From Dasypus novemcinctus (taxonomy: Eukaryota > Chordata > Mammalia > Cingulata > Dasypodidae): a stretch of DNA of 64,000 nucleotides. The notes under the pieces are model-generated. The model searched no databases, was not told the DNA's origin, and saw nothing but the letters and a program-made list of their open reading frames with translations. A program made the position numbers and the translations under genes. The stretch covers positions 115,966,228 to 116,030,227 of the forward strand of contig NC_080680.1 in the NCBI RefSeq assembly GCF_030445035.2, read 5' to 3'. This document shows, piece by piece, positions 22,361-35,050 of the stretch. How positions within the stretch are numbered: position 1 is the first letter of the stretch; each line of letters starts with the position of its first letter.

Positions 22361-23189
22361 CAACTGCAACTTTGATGACCTTAAGTATTGAGAGGGTAAA
22401 TGAGTCAATGGTATGAAGTTATGAAGAGCTAAGTCAAGAAAAGCTGCTATTACTATTAATTTGCTTAATCCTCTCTGAATACAATTGAAGAGATAGGCAA
22501 GTTGCCCAGCATCCTTCCTAATTATGCACTATGCCTGAGAGTGTTCTTTTATGAATTCCACGTCATTAGGCATAATGTGGCAACAGAGGGAACAGGATGA
22601 TAAAACACTGAGTTGAATTGGAGATTCTGGCCTGAATAGAAGGAATAGGCCATGGACTGCCTGCACTTAATGTTTATAGCTGAATTCAGACTTTCAGAAA
22701 CCTAGATTCCATGCTGTCACTTGGCCTGGTAGAAGACCCAGAATGAAATACAGTGGGATCACCCAGGCTGTTCTACCTCTGAAATCCTAAACTGTAGTCT
22801 TCAACTCTCATAAGGAGACCTCTGTGTTTTCCAGCTTACTTCTTTGATAAACTTACTCCCTCCACTCAGGATCTTTAAGTCAGAATAGTCCTGTCCCTTG
22901 ACTGTTTTCACTTATGGGTCCCCATCCTTGCGTTGATTCTGTTATTCTCAGCCTGGACTCCAAGCTTGTTCCTAAACTACCCTCTCACCAAACTCTCTTG
23001 TACCCCATCATTTTCATTCAGTCTTATAGGCTAAACTCCATACCTGAGTTTAACTCTACAGTCCGTTTTTTGCTTTCCCCTATCCTTTATGTTGCAGTTG
23101 TAGTGAGTGCTACATTTATATATTTTATAAACTCAACAATGCTATGTTATTGTTTTTCTGCTGTATATAGTCATATATATGAAATGAAT
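22361..23189. other. Intergenic DNA, nothing recognised
   Basis: No repeat family named with confidence. A 92-codon open frame at 22914-23192 has no recognisable domain and runs into the LINE. Confidence 0.4.
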
Positions 23190-24260
23190 TAAGAGGAAAA
23201 TGTAATTTTTACATGTTTATACACATTTGTTTACCATTTCCTATGCACTTCTTTAATTTCTGAAGATACAAATTCATTTGGTTTAATTTTCATTCAATCT
23301 GAAAATTTTCTTTAGCATTTTTCTTGTAGTACAGTGTGCTGGTGACAGGTTCTATTAGTTTTAATTCAACTGGAAATATGTTTATTTTGCCTTTATCCTT
23401 AATAGATATTTTCAATGGTTTAATAGATTCCCCCTTCTACTCTAAATCTATTCTCCTACTCTCTTTGACCTGTTTTCTCTGATGAGACATGAGCTGTCTG
23501 TGGCTGCTTTCAGGATTTTCTCGTTATCTTTGACCTTCAGGTTTTGCTATGATGGTCTTAAGTGTGTTGTGTTGTGTATGTGTGTGTATATGTGTGTGTA
23601 CATGTGTGCATGTGCATTTATCTTGCTTGGGGTTCATAGAGCATCTTGATCTTGCAAATCTATGTCTTTCACAAAATTTGGTATTTTTAACCATTGTTCC
23701 TTTAACCATTTGCTTCTGTTCCATTTTTCTCCTCTCCTTAAGTATTCCAAATACATATGTATTTTTTGAGGTTGTCTCACATACCCCCAACCTGCTAATT
23801 TCTTTTTCAATCATTTTTCCCTCTTAACTTTTAGCCTGGATAGTTTCTGCTGATCTAGCTTCACTTCACTCTCACTGACTCATATGGCATTTGAGTCTGT
23901 AGTTAGGCCTTCCAGTGATTTTTTTATTTTGACATTGTAATTTTTAATTCTGGAATTTTCATTTGGTTCTTTTTATAGGTTATCTTTCTCTGTTGAGATT
24001 TTTTATTTGTTAATTCATAATGAGCATTTAAATTTTTTTCTTGAGCATAGTTACAAAAACTACTTTAAATTTTTTCTCTACTTTTTTCATCATTTGGTTA
24101 TCTTGGAGTCAATTTGCATTGGTTGCAGTTTTGCTTGTGTATATCTATTAATTTTATATTGAATCTTGGATATTGTGGATGTTACATTTTAAAAACTGTT
24201 TTTTAAATTTATTTTTTGGTCTGGAGTTTAAACTTGTAACTGCAGGAAGGTTTTTCTGAA
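23190..24260 (-). mobile_element. HAL1/L1-like LINE, ORF1 region, antisense
   Basis: Antisense order of an old LINE ORF1: 'atgagacatgagctgtct', 'tttcaggattttctcgttat', 'gttcatagagcatcttgatc', 'ttctggaattttcatttggt' and 'tgaatcttggatattgtgg'. Too decayed for a coding call. Confidence 0.65.
23560..23620 (+). repeat. (TG)n microsatellite
   Basis: Imperfect TG dinucleotide run with TA and CA interruptions inside the antisense LINE. Open frames of 92 and 96 codons crossing it are simple-repeat artefacts. Confidence 0.9.
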
Positions 24261-24639
24261 TGTTGCCATTACTGAACATTCTATTACATAGAATATGAAT
24301 ATTCTATTTCATATTTCATTATTTCCACATCTATAGCATCAGTAAAATAAGCTAAAAAAGAAAAGCTTTTTTTCATGTACTACATTTATCTGGATAAGTG
24401 ACAAAATACATGAATTGGGTAGTTTCCCACAAGTTTTTTGCTAAATTACTTGAATGAGGATGATCTGAGTCTTCACAGTTTGTTAGAACTCATATGTAAA
24501 ACTGTCTGGGTCCAGAAAATACTAAATTTTAGTTCTAGGTTAGTTAGAAAATAAAGGTAATTTTTTTTTCTATGCAAGTTACCAGTCCCCTTGAATTCTA
24601 TCTATAAATTCCTTGGGGTCTGTATACTGGAAGTTAAAA

Positions 24640-24900
24640 ACGACTGTTCTAGAAAATATTCCTAGGAGCAGGATGGCTGGGCCATAGGCTGTAAGCATAT
24701 TCATCTTTTTGGTAATTTTAGTTTTTTAAAAGTTTTTAAAAATTTCATCTTCCAAATTTGTACCCTAGATAGAAATGTATGAGGATTCCTTTTCCCATAT
24801 TTTTGCCAATACTTAGTATTGACCCACTTTTTAGTTATTGCCAACCAAGTTGGGTCAGTGTGGAGAAGCATACTTCACTTAACAATATGTATCATTTGAA
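24640..24900 (-). mobile_element. L1 3'-UTR fragment, antisense
   Basis: 'gagcaggatggctgggcca' followed by 'ttttgccaatacttagtatt' and 'gttgggtcagtgtgg' is the antisense of an old L1 3' UTR. Confidence 0.65.
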
Positions 24901-25329
24901 GGGTGGTGGAAATTTTATGGGGTGGATATAAGGAAACAATTTGCTAGAAGATGTTTTTCCTTGGCTTTGTCACAATGTCAGGTCCATGTAAATCTGCAGA
25001 GGGAAGCAGGAGAGGTGCATCCAATGCTGATGCAACAGTAACTGCATAGAATCTCCACATGTTTATAAGTTGTTGGTGCATTGCTGTGCAGGAATTTTCA
25101 GGAGTCCTTTGTAAACACCACTGAAGGAATCATTTTTTTCCTATTATATTCTGAGGCCAGTAGGTGGTAGAATAGACTAGCTTTTTCTTCATTCTCTTTT
25201 ACCTAATCTCTTTTACTTGACCCTTTGAAGTTGTTATTTTCATTTTGAGGATTTAGAAAACAAACAAGTGGCTTAAAGAAGTTAAGCTATTTGCCATAAG
25301 TGTCAAAGTAAGCAGTTTAGAGCAATTTC
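24901..25329. other. Intergenic DNA, nothing recognised
   Basis: No gene or named repeat seen. Confidence 0.4.
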
Positions 25330-25417
25330 ATACATTTTAATTCCAAAATCCAAGTTATGACTGTACAAAAACTCATGGTCTTATTGATTGATATTTAAGT
25401 TCTTTCCAGATTTTTTA

Positions 25418-26098
25418 ATGTGTATATATATCCATATTTAAAGATACTTAGATTACACACATGTCACACAAAAAATACAGGGGATTTCCACATGCCCTCT
25501 CCCCACATCTCCCACACCAACAACGTCCCTCACCAATGGTGGCACATTCATTGCAATCAACAAACACACCTTGCAGCACTGCCACCAAGCATGGACTTCA
25601 GTCCACACCGTAGTTCACATTCTCTTCCACCCAGTTCCTCAGGTCGTGGCAAGATTTACAGTGGCCTGCATCTGCCATTGCAACCTCACCCAGGATAACT
25701 CCCAAGTCCTGAAAATGCCCCCGTACCCTACCTACCCCTACTCTCCTTCCCCCAGAACCTCCAGTGGCCACTGCCTCCACATCAATGATACAATTTTTTT
25801 TATTTCTAGAATCACAACAAAGCTACAGCAGAATACCAGCAAGTCCACTCCAGTCTACTGCTCGCTCCCCAGTAGGAGGATGCTGAAATGGCGATGCCCC
25901 CTCCACCTCCAACTGGGAGAGGGTTCTGATCCCATAGGGCTGATGGATGGGATCCCTGCGGCCCACAACCTTAGACTCCCTGGGCTCCCCTGCACGGTAG
26001 CTGTCCAGCATCACCTGCCTGTCAGTTGTCCCGGGAGAGACCAACGAATGGAAAGTAGGTGCTGCAACTCCTCCGAGACCCAGGGCCCAGCCAGCACA
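25418..26098 (-). mobile_element. 5'-truncated L1 3' region, antisense, GC-rich variant
   Basis: Related to the long 3' region at 50726-53757 ('gtggcacattcattgcaat', 'caggataactcccaagtcc', 'caagtccactccagtctac') but more GC-rich and diverged. The host L1 sequence is split at 'agattttt' on both sides (about 25409-25416 and 26099-26106), consistent with a short target-site duplication. A 209-codon open frame at 25571-26200 lies almost wholly in it and is not called as a gene. Confidence 0.7.
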
Positions 26099-26405
26099 AG
26101 ATTTTTATTATTTTCTGTTATAAATGGTGCAGTGAATTGCTTGTACATGACTCTTGGGGCACATACGTGTAAGTGGAACTATGGGGCCATCTCTACCTGA
26201 TCTTGCTTTTTGCTCTTCAAAATATTAATTTATGATCCCACTGTCAGTGAGTTAGATTTCTTGTTTCTCCATCCTTGCCAATACTTTCTATGTCATAAAT
26301 TAGTATTTGACTATTTTATGGGTATGCAATGTCTCAAAAATTTTTTCCCCATTTCTCTGATTACTTGTGAAATTGTTATCTTTTAATACTTTTTAACCAG
26401 GAATT

Positions 26406-26779
26406 TTTTTTTTTTAAAGATATATTTTTATTTATTTAATTCCCCTTCCCTCCCCTGGTTGTCTGTTTTCTGTGTCTTTTTGCTGAGTCTTGTTTCTTTG
26501 TCCGCTTCTTTTGTCGTCAGCGGCACGGGAAGTGTGGGCGGCACCATTCCTCGGCAGGCTGCTCCCTCCTTCGCGCTGGGCGGCTCTCCTTACCGGGGCA
26601 CTCCTTGCGTGTGGGGCTCCCCCACGCGGGGGACACCCCTGTATGGCTCAGCACTCCTTGTGCGCATCAGCACTGTGCATGGGCCAGCTCCACACGGGTC
26701 AAGGAGGCCCGGGGCTTGAATCGCGGACCTCCCGTGTGGTAGACGGACGCCCTAACCACTGGGCCAAAGTCCATTTCCC
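26406..26779 (-). mobile_element. DAS-type SINE, antisense
   Basis: Full-length SINE with its T-rich tail at the left and tRNA-like head at the right ('ccactgggccaaagtcc'). Perfect 12 bp target-site duplication taaccaggaatt (26394-26405 and 26780-26791). Open frames on the plus strand are GC-rich artefacts. Confidence 0.95.
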
Positions 26780-27172
26780 TAACCAGGAATTCTTATCATT
26801 GTAACCTGCCTGATTATTTCCCATTTTAAAAATCGGATTGTTATTTTTCTTCTGACTTAAATGTTGTGTTTTTAAAAAACATCATAGATATTAATCCATT
26901 GTTGTTTCTGTGTATTACAGATAAATTCATTTATGTTTAATATTTAAACTTTTTTATTGGTGGCTTTTGTTATATGGAAGTTATAATTTTAAAAAAACCA
27001 AAATCTTTTCTATTACTTCTTTTTTGGCTGTTTAAAAATATATTTCCTATCTGTATATCATGAAAATATTCTTTCATGTTTTTTTCTATAAAGTTTTAGA
27101 GTTGCTTTTTTACATTTAGCTATTTATCTGTCCAAACTTATATTGGGTACCGTGTGAGATTAAAACTTATTT

Positions 27173-27562
27173 TTTTTTTTTTTTTTTTAAAGATTTATTT
27201 ATTTATTTAATTTCCCCCCCCCCCCCTCCCCTGGTTGTCTGTTCTTGGTGTCTATTTGCTGCGTCTTGTTTCTTTGTCCACTTCTGTTGTCGTCAGCGGC
27301 ACGGGAAGTGTGGGCGGCGCCATTCCTGGGCAGGCTGCACTTTCTTTTCACGCTGGGCGGCGGGCGGCTTTCCTCACGGGCACACTCCTTGCGCGTGGGG
27401 CTCCCCCACGCGGGGGACACCCTTGCGTGGCACGGCACTCCTTGCGTGCATCAGCACTGCGCATGGCCAGTTCCACACGGGTCAAGGAGGCCCGGGGTTT
27501 GAACCGCGGACCTCCCATATGGTAGACGGACGCCCTAACCACTGGGCCAAAGTCCGTTTCCC
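27173..27562 (-). mobile_element. DAS-type SINE, antisense
   Basis: Full-length SINE with a 15 bp target-site duplication gattaaaacttattt (27158-27172 and 27563-27577). It carries a small extra GC-rich duplication ('gggcggcgggcgg' near 27355) absent from the others. Confidence 0.95.
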
Positions 27563-29328
27563 GATTAAAACTTATTTTTATCTTGTTTTCAATATGGATA
27601 ATTAATAGCCAAATCTGATTTATCATATGGTTTCTTGCTTCTATACTGACTTATAAAATGCCAGATAATGTCTGTTATCCAACTCATAAATGTCAGGGCT
27701 ATGTCAGGAACTCGCTGTTTTGCTGATGTTTGTCTTTATCTCCAACAATACCACATTATCTAAATTTCTGTAACTTTATAATCAGTCTTGATATCTTGTT
27801 TAGCTTTGACCATCATCTTCTTATTCTTTTTCTACAATATTTTCTTGACCTTTTGATCTTTTATTCTTCCATGTGCATTTTAGGATAAATGTGACAATTT
27901 CCAAAGAATAAAAAAATTAGTTAGAATTTTAATAGGAATCAAATTTAGTGAGAATATTGGGGATAATTGATATATTTATTTTTGAATTTCCTATGCACAA
28001 AATATAGCTATTAGGTTGTTTCTGCTCATAAGTAAAAATTTGTAATTTTTCTCATAAAGTACTTTTCTATTTTTTTTTTTTTAGATTATACATAGGCACT
28101 TGATATTTAGGTTGCTATTGTGAATGGTACTCTTGAAAACTACACTTTTTAAACAGTTCTGTTTGATCCAAGGAACACTATTGATTTTTTAATATTGATC
28201 TTTGATTCAGTAACTATTATTAATTCAAATAATTTGTGTTTATACCTTTTCTTAAATTTCTAGAAAACTGTATTGTCTAGGGATAATGATAATTGTATTT
28301 CTTCTAATATTTATATATCCTATTTCTTACTCTTTTAAAACTGAACTGTAGTTCATTGATGACTGAAGGAGCAATCTCAATCATTTTTAATCTCATTTTG
28401 AACATTAAAAGTGATATGTTTAATATTTCATCATTATCTATGATATTTTCTTTGGATTTTAGATAGGTATCCTTTATCAAAAGAAGTTCCCTTCTGTCCT
28501 AATTTGTTAAGATTTTTAAAAATATTATGAATGTAAGTTGAATTTTACCAAAGGCTTTTTTGGTATTTATTGAAATAGGCATAGTTTTTTTTTTTTTTTT
28601 CTTAGTTGACATTGTCCTGATTTACAGTACAATATATTTTTAATGTTAAAACTTCTTTATATCTATGGAGTAAGTCTGGCTTGGACATTAGCTATTATTA
28701 TTAAGGTGTACATTGCTAGATTCTGTTAGCTAATATTTAATTTAGGATTTTGGTGACTATGCTTGTAGAAGAGAGACATAATTTTTCCTTTCTCCTATGG
28801 TTCTTGTGCAATTTTTGTGTGACTTCATACCAGGTTAAAATATCATCTCGAGAATCTTTTCTTTTTTCTATTTCTGAAACAATTCAAATAGTATAGGGTT
28901 TTTCTATCCTTGAGAATTTATTAGAAATTTTTAGGGAAACTCTTTGGGCCTGGCAGTATTTTAAGCTATTCATTAAATATTCCTTGTCTTTGGGTTTTTT
29001 TTTTATTCCTCCATTTTTTTCTTATTCTTTGAATTGGATGCTTGGTGCATTGATTTTCAAATTTTCTTATTTTCTAATATATCTGTTTAAGCCTTTAAGT
29101 TTTCTTCTAAGTTCACTTAAAGTGCATCAACTAGTTTTCATGGTAATTTTATTATCATTAAGTTAAAAATGTTTTTATTTCCATTATGATTTTTTTTTAA
29201 CCAATGAATTACTTAAAAGTATGTTTAAGAATTTCTAAATAGAAAAGATTTTTGGGGTTATGTATTTGTTATTGATTTCTCATTGTGTTCTGACTAGAGG
29301 AGTGATATTAATTTTTTGACATAATTTT

Positions 29329-29739
29329 TAAGATTTCTTTCTTTCTTTCTTTCTCTCCCCTTCCCCCCACCAGCCCCAGTCGTCTGTTCTCTGTGTCTAT
29401 TTGCTGTGTCTTCTTTGTCTGCTTCTGTTGTTGTCAGTGGCATGGGAATCTGTGTTTCTTTTTGTTGCGTAATCTTGCTGCGTCAGCTCTCCGTGTGTAC
29501 GGCGCCATTCCTGGGCAGGCTGCACTTTCTTTGGTGCTGGGCGGCTCTCCTTATGGGGCGCACTCCTTGCGCATGGGGCTCCCCTATGCGAGGACACCCC
29601 TGCGTGGCACGGCACTCCTTGCGCGCATCAGAACTGCGCATGGGCCAGCTCCACACGGGTCAAGGAGGCCCGGGGTCTGAACCGTGGACCTCCCATGTGG
29701 TAGATGGACGCCCTAACCACAGGGCCAAGTCTGCTTCCC
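29329..29739 (-). mobile_element. DAS-type SINE, antisense, longer subfamily
   Basis: Full-length SINE with a 20 bp target-site duplication (29309-29328 and 29740-29759, one mismatch, taattttttgacataatttt). It holds an internal segment of about 40 bp ('gcgtaatcttgctgcgtcag') that is missing from the copies at 11.3, 26.4, 27.2 and 53.9 kb. The tail is (CTTT)n at 29336-29355. Confidence 0.95.
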
Positions 29740-30900
29740 TAATTTTTTGATATAATTTTGACTTACTTTGTGGCCCAATGAATGATCACTTTTAAAATTA
29801 TGTATTCTCTAATGTTTGGGTATAAGATTTTATAAATATTTCATAAATTTTATATATTATAGTATATATTTATTATATATTACATATCTTTTTATCAATC
29901 TTGTCAACTGTAGTATTGAAGCCCTCTATTATCTCATTTCTTTTTCAGTTTAAGGGAGGTATGTATTAAGATCTTCTACTGTTATTTTAGTTTTGTCTCT
30001 TGTAATTCTGATGATTTTTGTTTTCTTATTCTGAAACTGTGTTTATTATGAATAGGTTGAAGATGATTTTTCCTTTCTGGCCTTTTTTCTGTGATGATTT
30101 TTGCCTCAAGGTCTATTTTGTCTCCTCGAAGCTGTATCTTTCTTTTGGTTGATGTTTGCCTGGTATATCTTTTCCACCCTACTACTTTCAACCTATTTTG
30201 TCAAGTTTTAGGTGTTTTACTTGTAAATAGGATACTGCTGGAATAAAGAAAATCCAATCTGAGAATCTTTGTCAGCTAACCTAATTATATCTATTGTGAT
30301 TATTCATATGGTTGAATGTATTTATTTTATATTATTTGTCTTATTTGGTGTTTTATATCAACTATACATTTTTAATAATTGGTTCTTTTTGCTTTTTCAA
30401 ATTTTTTTGCCTTCTATTGGAATGATGAATTTTCTTTATTTCCTCGGGTTTTCTGACTAGTTTGTTAACTTTTATTTATTTAAGACACTTGCTTAACATA
30501 ACACAGTCTAAACCTAATGTCTTCACACTTCTGAACAATACAGGTATCTTGGAACAGTTATCAATCATCTTTTATGCTATTGGTTCCAGAATTAAATTTC
30601 CACCACTTTGTTTTAAAGTCTCCAAGTATACTGCTTTCTTTCTTTCCCTTTCTTTCCTTCTTTAATAGGTCATTTGTTAAGGTTCTGACAGTAATAACAT
30701 CTCTTGGCCTTTGTCTGAAAGGTCTTCATTTTGCATCTTGCAAGATAATTTAGTTGTTTTACAGAGTACAGTTATTTCATTTCAGCACTTTGAAGATATT
30801 ATTCCATTATCTTTGGACTTCTTTTTTGTTGATGACATTTTTCCTTTATTCTTTGATACTTTTGACAAACTAAATATTGTTAAAATATATTAAAATTGTT

Positions 30901-32605
30901 TATCATTAAAAGCAGACTATGCTTTTTAAAATATACTTAACGTTCTTTGTATAAAATATCATGACTGTTTTCTAGACAAACTTCCATGGTTCATTATTTG
31001 CATTAGCTTTAACAGCTTATCTTGCTTTATTATGAATATTAATGCGTATTTTAAAATATTGATTGAAAATTCTTTTTATGTGTTTTAAAATGTGAAATTT
31101 AAACCAGGAAGAGGTCTTGTGTAGCAATTATACATAATAGTCTAGAGTTTATCACTATTTTCTTCCTACTATAAAAGAAAAATTAAAGAAAATTCTGTAT
31201 TTTATCTTTTTAAAACAGACAGAAACTCAGAATAATGCTAACAAGCTATCATATGCCTATTGTCAGATAATATAATTCTGTACATGTTATACTCTCACAG
31301 CATTATACTTAGAACTTATAATGATTTAATTATTATGCTTAACATAGCTGGTTAGACAAGATGCTACCCTAGCCTGATGCTAAAAAATACAGAGCACAGG
31401 AAATTCTTTAAAATCTTGTCTCATGTCCTTTATAAGATTATTTTGTCATTTGTCTCCATTCTCTTTTGTGATTTTCTTTTGTTTTATAGTCTTGAAGTTT
31501 AATCTCATCTGGTCTTTGTTTTGATGAATATTTATTTGTCATGAAGACAGCATTTCATTTTGAACAGTGATCAGTAGGATGTATGTTATATTTGTTATTT
31601 AAGTACAGTATTGATTTATCTACTTTAATAATTTCTTTCATCCTTTTCCCTCAATGCTGAGTATGCATTTACTTTACCTTTCAAAACCCTTTAAAAATTA
31701 AATCTTTTGGATTTGATTAATAACATTTATGACCATTAGTTCTTTCTAATACCAAGAATCTTCATTATATAGGCCAAAGTCTGAATTTTATATTTTTAAA
31801 AGCCAAGCATTTACAATGTGCATACATATTAACACTTGCATTCCATATGCAACTGAATCATTATTACAATGTAACTACCATTAATTTAGATTGTCTCTAA
31901 TCCATAATGTCTTATAATTTAATCATCGTGTTTTTCCCCCACATTGGTAAAAGCATATGACTAACATAGAGAACAAAACTTAGGTTATAATTTAATTTCT
32001 TTGGGTTGAACTTCAGTCTCTAAATTCTCATTAAGGTTCCACATCAGAATAGGCCCAGGGAAATGTACGTGATTATGTGATTTAGTTGTTTTCACAACAT
32101 CGGTGTTCAAAGCTTTACAGGTGATTATCATGTGGATACAGAGGAAAGGCTAGCATTCCTGGCTAGCAGGATCTTTTTCAGAGCCTTAGGGTTATTGACA
32201 TGCGAAAGGGCAGCGTAAATGCTATGGGAAGCACCAAACTCCTTTTGCTAAGGTCTGTACAATCCAACATACCCTAGGGAGTCAGCAGTCCCCCAGCTAA
32301 AAACAGATGAAAGAGTTTTGTGGAAAGCAGATCATGTGATAAAAGCTTGTTAGCTTTCTCCTCATTACTTAGAGAGCTTAACTCTGGCAAATTTTCTGAT
32401 ACTTTTCCTTTTTTCCCCTCTCACTTTCTTCCCATCCCTCAGGAATAGCAACTAAAACCCTGGTAACAGTTCAGTGAAGGAAACTATGTTTCAAAGGGAC
32501 CATTAAATTTTATTTTTCATTACTCCCTCATTGGAGTTGTAACCAACCTATTAAAAAGTTTTCCGTTTTAAAACAGAACTTTGTTTCCTTAAAAGTTTAG
32601 GGAAA
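30901..32605. other. Intergenic DNA, nothing recognised with confidence
   Basis: AT-rich. A weak resemblance to the end of a MER5-type DNA transposon at about 32030-32150 ('acaggtgattatcatgtgg') is too diverged to call. No gene-length open frame. Confidence 0.4.
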
Positions 32606-33768
32606 TTTTTAAAAATAAAATTTTATTGAAGTATATCATTCACACATGAACATACATAATAAATGTATAGTAAAAGTTGTGAATTTATAAAACAAACATG
32701 CATATCATCATACAAGGCTCTCATATATCTCCGCACCACCATCACTGTGCATTGTTGTGAAACATTTGTTACAAACTATGAAGGAACATCATCACAATAT
32801 TACTACTTACTATAGCCTAGAGTTACATGTGGTATATTTTCCCCCCAACCCAGCCAACTATTAACATCCTATATTAGTAGTTTATATTTGTTATCATTCA
32901 GGGGAAAATGTTCTCATATTGGTTCTGTTAATCATAGTCTGTTTTCCAACCGCAGGATTCACTGTAAAATGCAATCCCATGCCTTATACAATCCATTCAA
33001 AGTGTACACTCTGTTGCTCTCATTTTCATCATAGGGTTGTGTTATCATCAACTCAATCAAATTTAGAATGTTTTCATTACTTCAAAAGGGAAAATCCCAT
33101 AGTCCTATATACCCCTTCTATTGTTGACCCTTAGAATTGATTTAGTATCTTCTTTGCCATTGCTGCAAAAATATTACAATATTACTGTTACCTGATGTCC
33201 ATAACTTAAATTAGTTGACATTTTCCTGTGTATCATCAAAATTCTTAATACTTTGTAATAGAATATTCTTATATTTATGCTATTAACCACAACCTTTATC
33301 CACCACTCAAATCACTAGTTATACAGTCTCTAGATTATCCTGTAGCTTCCTTTCAAATGATATTTACATCCACACACTATCCCTTCAAGCCACAATCACA
33401 TTTATAACCTAGCAGTGTTCATTATAATCACTCTAATGTGTTACCATCAACTCTATTCATTTCCAAACCTTTACAATAAACCTTATTAAAATTCTATATA
33501 CATTAAGCATCTGTTCTCGTTCTCAACCCATGTTATATCTCCTAGTAACCTATACTATGGAGTTTACCTTCATGAGTTTACTTGTTGTATTTAGTTCATA
33601 TTATTGAGAACATACAATATTTGTCCTTTTGTGTCTGGCCTATTTCATTCAACTTAACGTCCTCAATTCCCATCCATGTTGTCACATGCATCCCAAATTC
33701 ATTTCTTCTTACAGCTGAATAGTATTCTGTTGTATGTATATACCACATTTCGTTAGTCCACTCATTAG
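32606..33768 (-). mobile_element. 5'-truncated L1 3' region, second lineage, antisense
   Basis: Starts with a tail-like 'ttttaaaaataaaatttt' and continues 'gtgaatttataaaacaaac', 'tgtgaaacatttgttacaaa', the reverse complement of the 3' end of the sense L1 at 9100-9477. It is a different 3' UTR from the one at 50.7-53.8 kb. It ends at 'ccactcattag' near 33768. Target-site repeats not identified. Confidence 0.75.
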
Positions 33769-34129
33769 AGAGAAACTTCTGTAGTACTGAGAAATAAGTA
33801 GCCAGTATTTTGGAGGGCATTCTAAAGCTATGTTTAAAGTGAAATAAATCAAAGCTCTGACTCAAACCAGGAACTACCAATTCCAGCACAGAGTGGAACA
33901 AATAGCTCACAAATAAAAGGTTCAACAAAACCTGGAAGGAAAAGTGAGTTGACTGAAAATTATAGAGAGCAGTCCTTTTATTATTGTTTTGTGATTCCTT
34001 TCAGTAGTTAAATCAGCAAGAATCAGAAATTTATATTCGAATGCCATAATTTTTAGATATATTTATATATACACTTGCCCCAAAGTGCAAAAGATATAGG
34101 GTTGTTCTGCAGCATGAGTGTTCAGTCAT
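33769..34129. other. Intergenic DNA, nothing recognised
   Basis: No gene or repeat recognised. The open frame at 33596-33928 on the minus strand is half L1. Confidence 0.4.
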
Positions 34130-35050
34130 TCTTAATTCAATAAATAGTTATAGAGCACTTATTATTTGCCTAACATTGGCCTAGGCATTGGGTTATAGTA
34201 ACCACGAAGAAAAAACTCCTGTCTTCCTAAAGTTTACCTTCATGATGAAGCATGGTAAGGCTTCAGCCAGGACCCGAATTAAATGAGAGAGGACCCTCGG
34301 GAGACCAGGGGGAAGATTGTCCCAAGTAGAGGAAGCAGTGCGTGTAAAGGCTTCGGCATCTCCGAGAAAGAGCGGAAAGATGATGAAACTAGGGTCTAGT
34401 AAACATGGTGTCTTAGTCAGGGTTCTCCAGAAAAACAGAACCGACAGGATTTTTATCTTATCTCTATCATCTTCCTCTATCATTCTATCACGCCATCATT
34501 TCTCTCCACCCTTTCCTCCCTCCCCCCCCCCCCATCTATGTCTATGGTGGAAGGAAGATGAAGTTGTAGAAACAGATTGAGGTCAGATTGTGTATCGCCT
34601 TGAAGACTGTGATAAGGAATGGGTTTTGTTCTAATTATTAACTGAAAATATTTGTAAGGCTTTTAGTAGTAGTGTCACATGAAATAATTTGCATCTTTAA
34701 AATAAAACTGGCCACTGCGTGGGGGATGGATTGTAGCAGAAAAAGAGTGAACATGGAGATACGCTTTTGAAAGCCATTTCAGAAGGGTGGATGAGATAGT
34801 GGTGGCTTGGCCTAGAGTGGTAGCCATTGGCGTGGTCAGATTCAGAATAAAATGTGAAAGTAGAAGTCACAGAATTTTCTGGTAGATTGCCTCCGTGTGA
34901 ATGGTAGTGCTCTTTCTGAGATTTAAGGGCTTGGAGGTAGAGGGCATCAACAGTTCTGTTTTGGACCTGTTTTATTTGATATCATCCAAGTGGAAATGTC
35001 AAGTTTAAATTATGAGCTCAGAAATTAGTCCAGGGATTGCTATTCATGTT
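34130..35050 (-). mobile_element. L2 LINE, antisense
   Basis: The sequence begins 'ttcaataaatagttatagag' and runs 'tggcctaggcattgggttat', 'gcagtgcgtgtaaaggc', 'tagtggtggcttggcctaga' and 'ccaagtggaaatgtcaag', the antisense order of L2. An LTR fragment interrupts it at 34409-34556. Open frames at 34193-34483 and 34317-34580 are not genes. Confidence 0.75.
34409..34556 (-). mobile_element. MLT2-like LTR end, antisense, fragment
   Basis: 'gtgtcttagtcagggttctcc' region is the antisense of the 3' end of an MLT2-type LTR. It is followed by pyrimidine-rich low-complexity DNA with a C-run at about 34522-34533, then the L2 resumes. Confidence 0.55.

Larger units (their letters stand above)
25330..30900 (-). 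mobile_element. Long old L1, antisense, with four nested insertions
   Basis: Reads as one antisense L1 from 3' UTR (25330-27150, including 'tttataaatggtgcagtg'-type DNA) through ORF2 (about 27600-30250, with 'ggcttggacattagctatt' and the like) toward ORF1 (about 30300-30900, 'gtcatttgttaaggttctga'). It is interrupted by a younger L1 3' piece (25418-26098) and three SINEs. Coding frames are destroyed, and short open frames along it are remnants. Boundaries with neighbouring LINE fragments are approximate. Confidence 0.65.

Noticed and set aside
25571-26200. Open frame of 209 codons on the plus strand, the longest after the receptors
   Set aside because: It lies in a GC-rich 5'-truncated L1 3' region (antisense) and runs over the insertion edge into older L1 DNA. 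It has no known domain, and related repeat copies do not keep the frame.
32030-32150. Possible MER5-type DNA transposon end
   Set aside because: Only short phrases agree; too diverged to support without an alignment.
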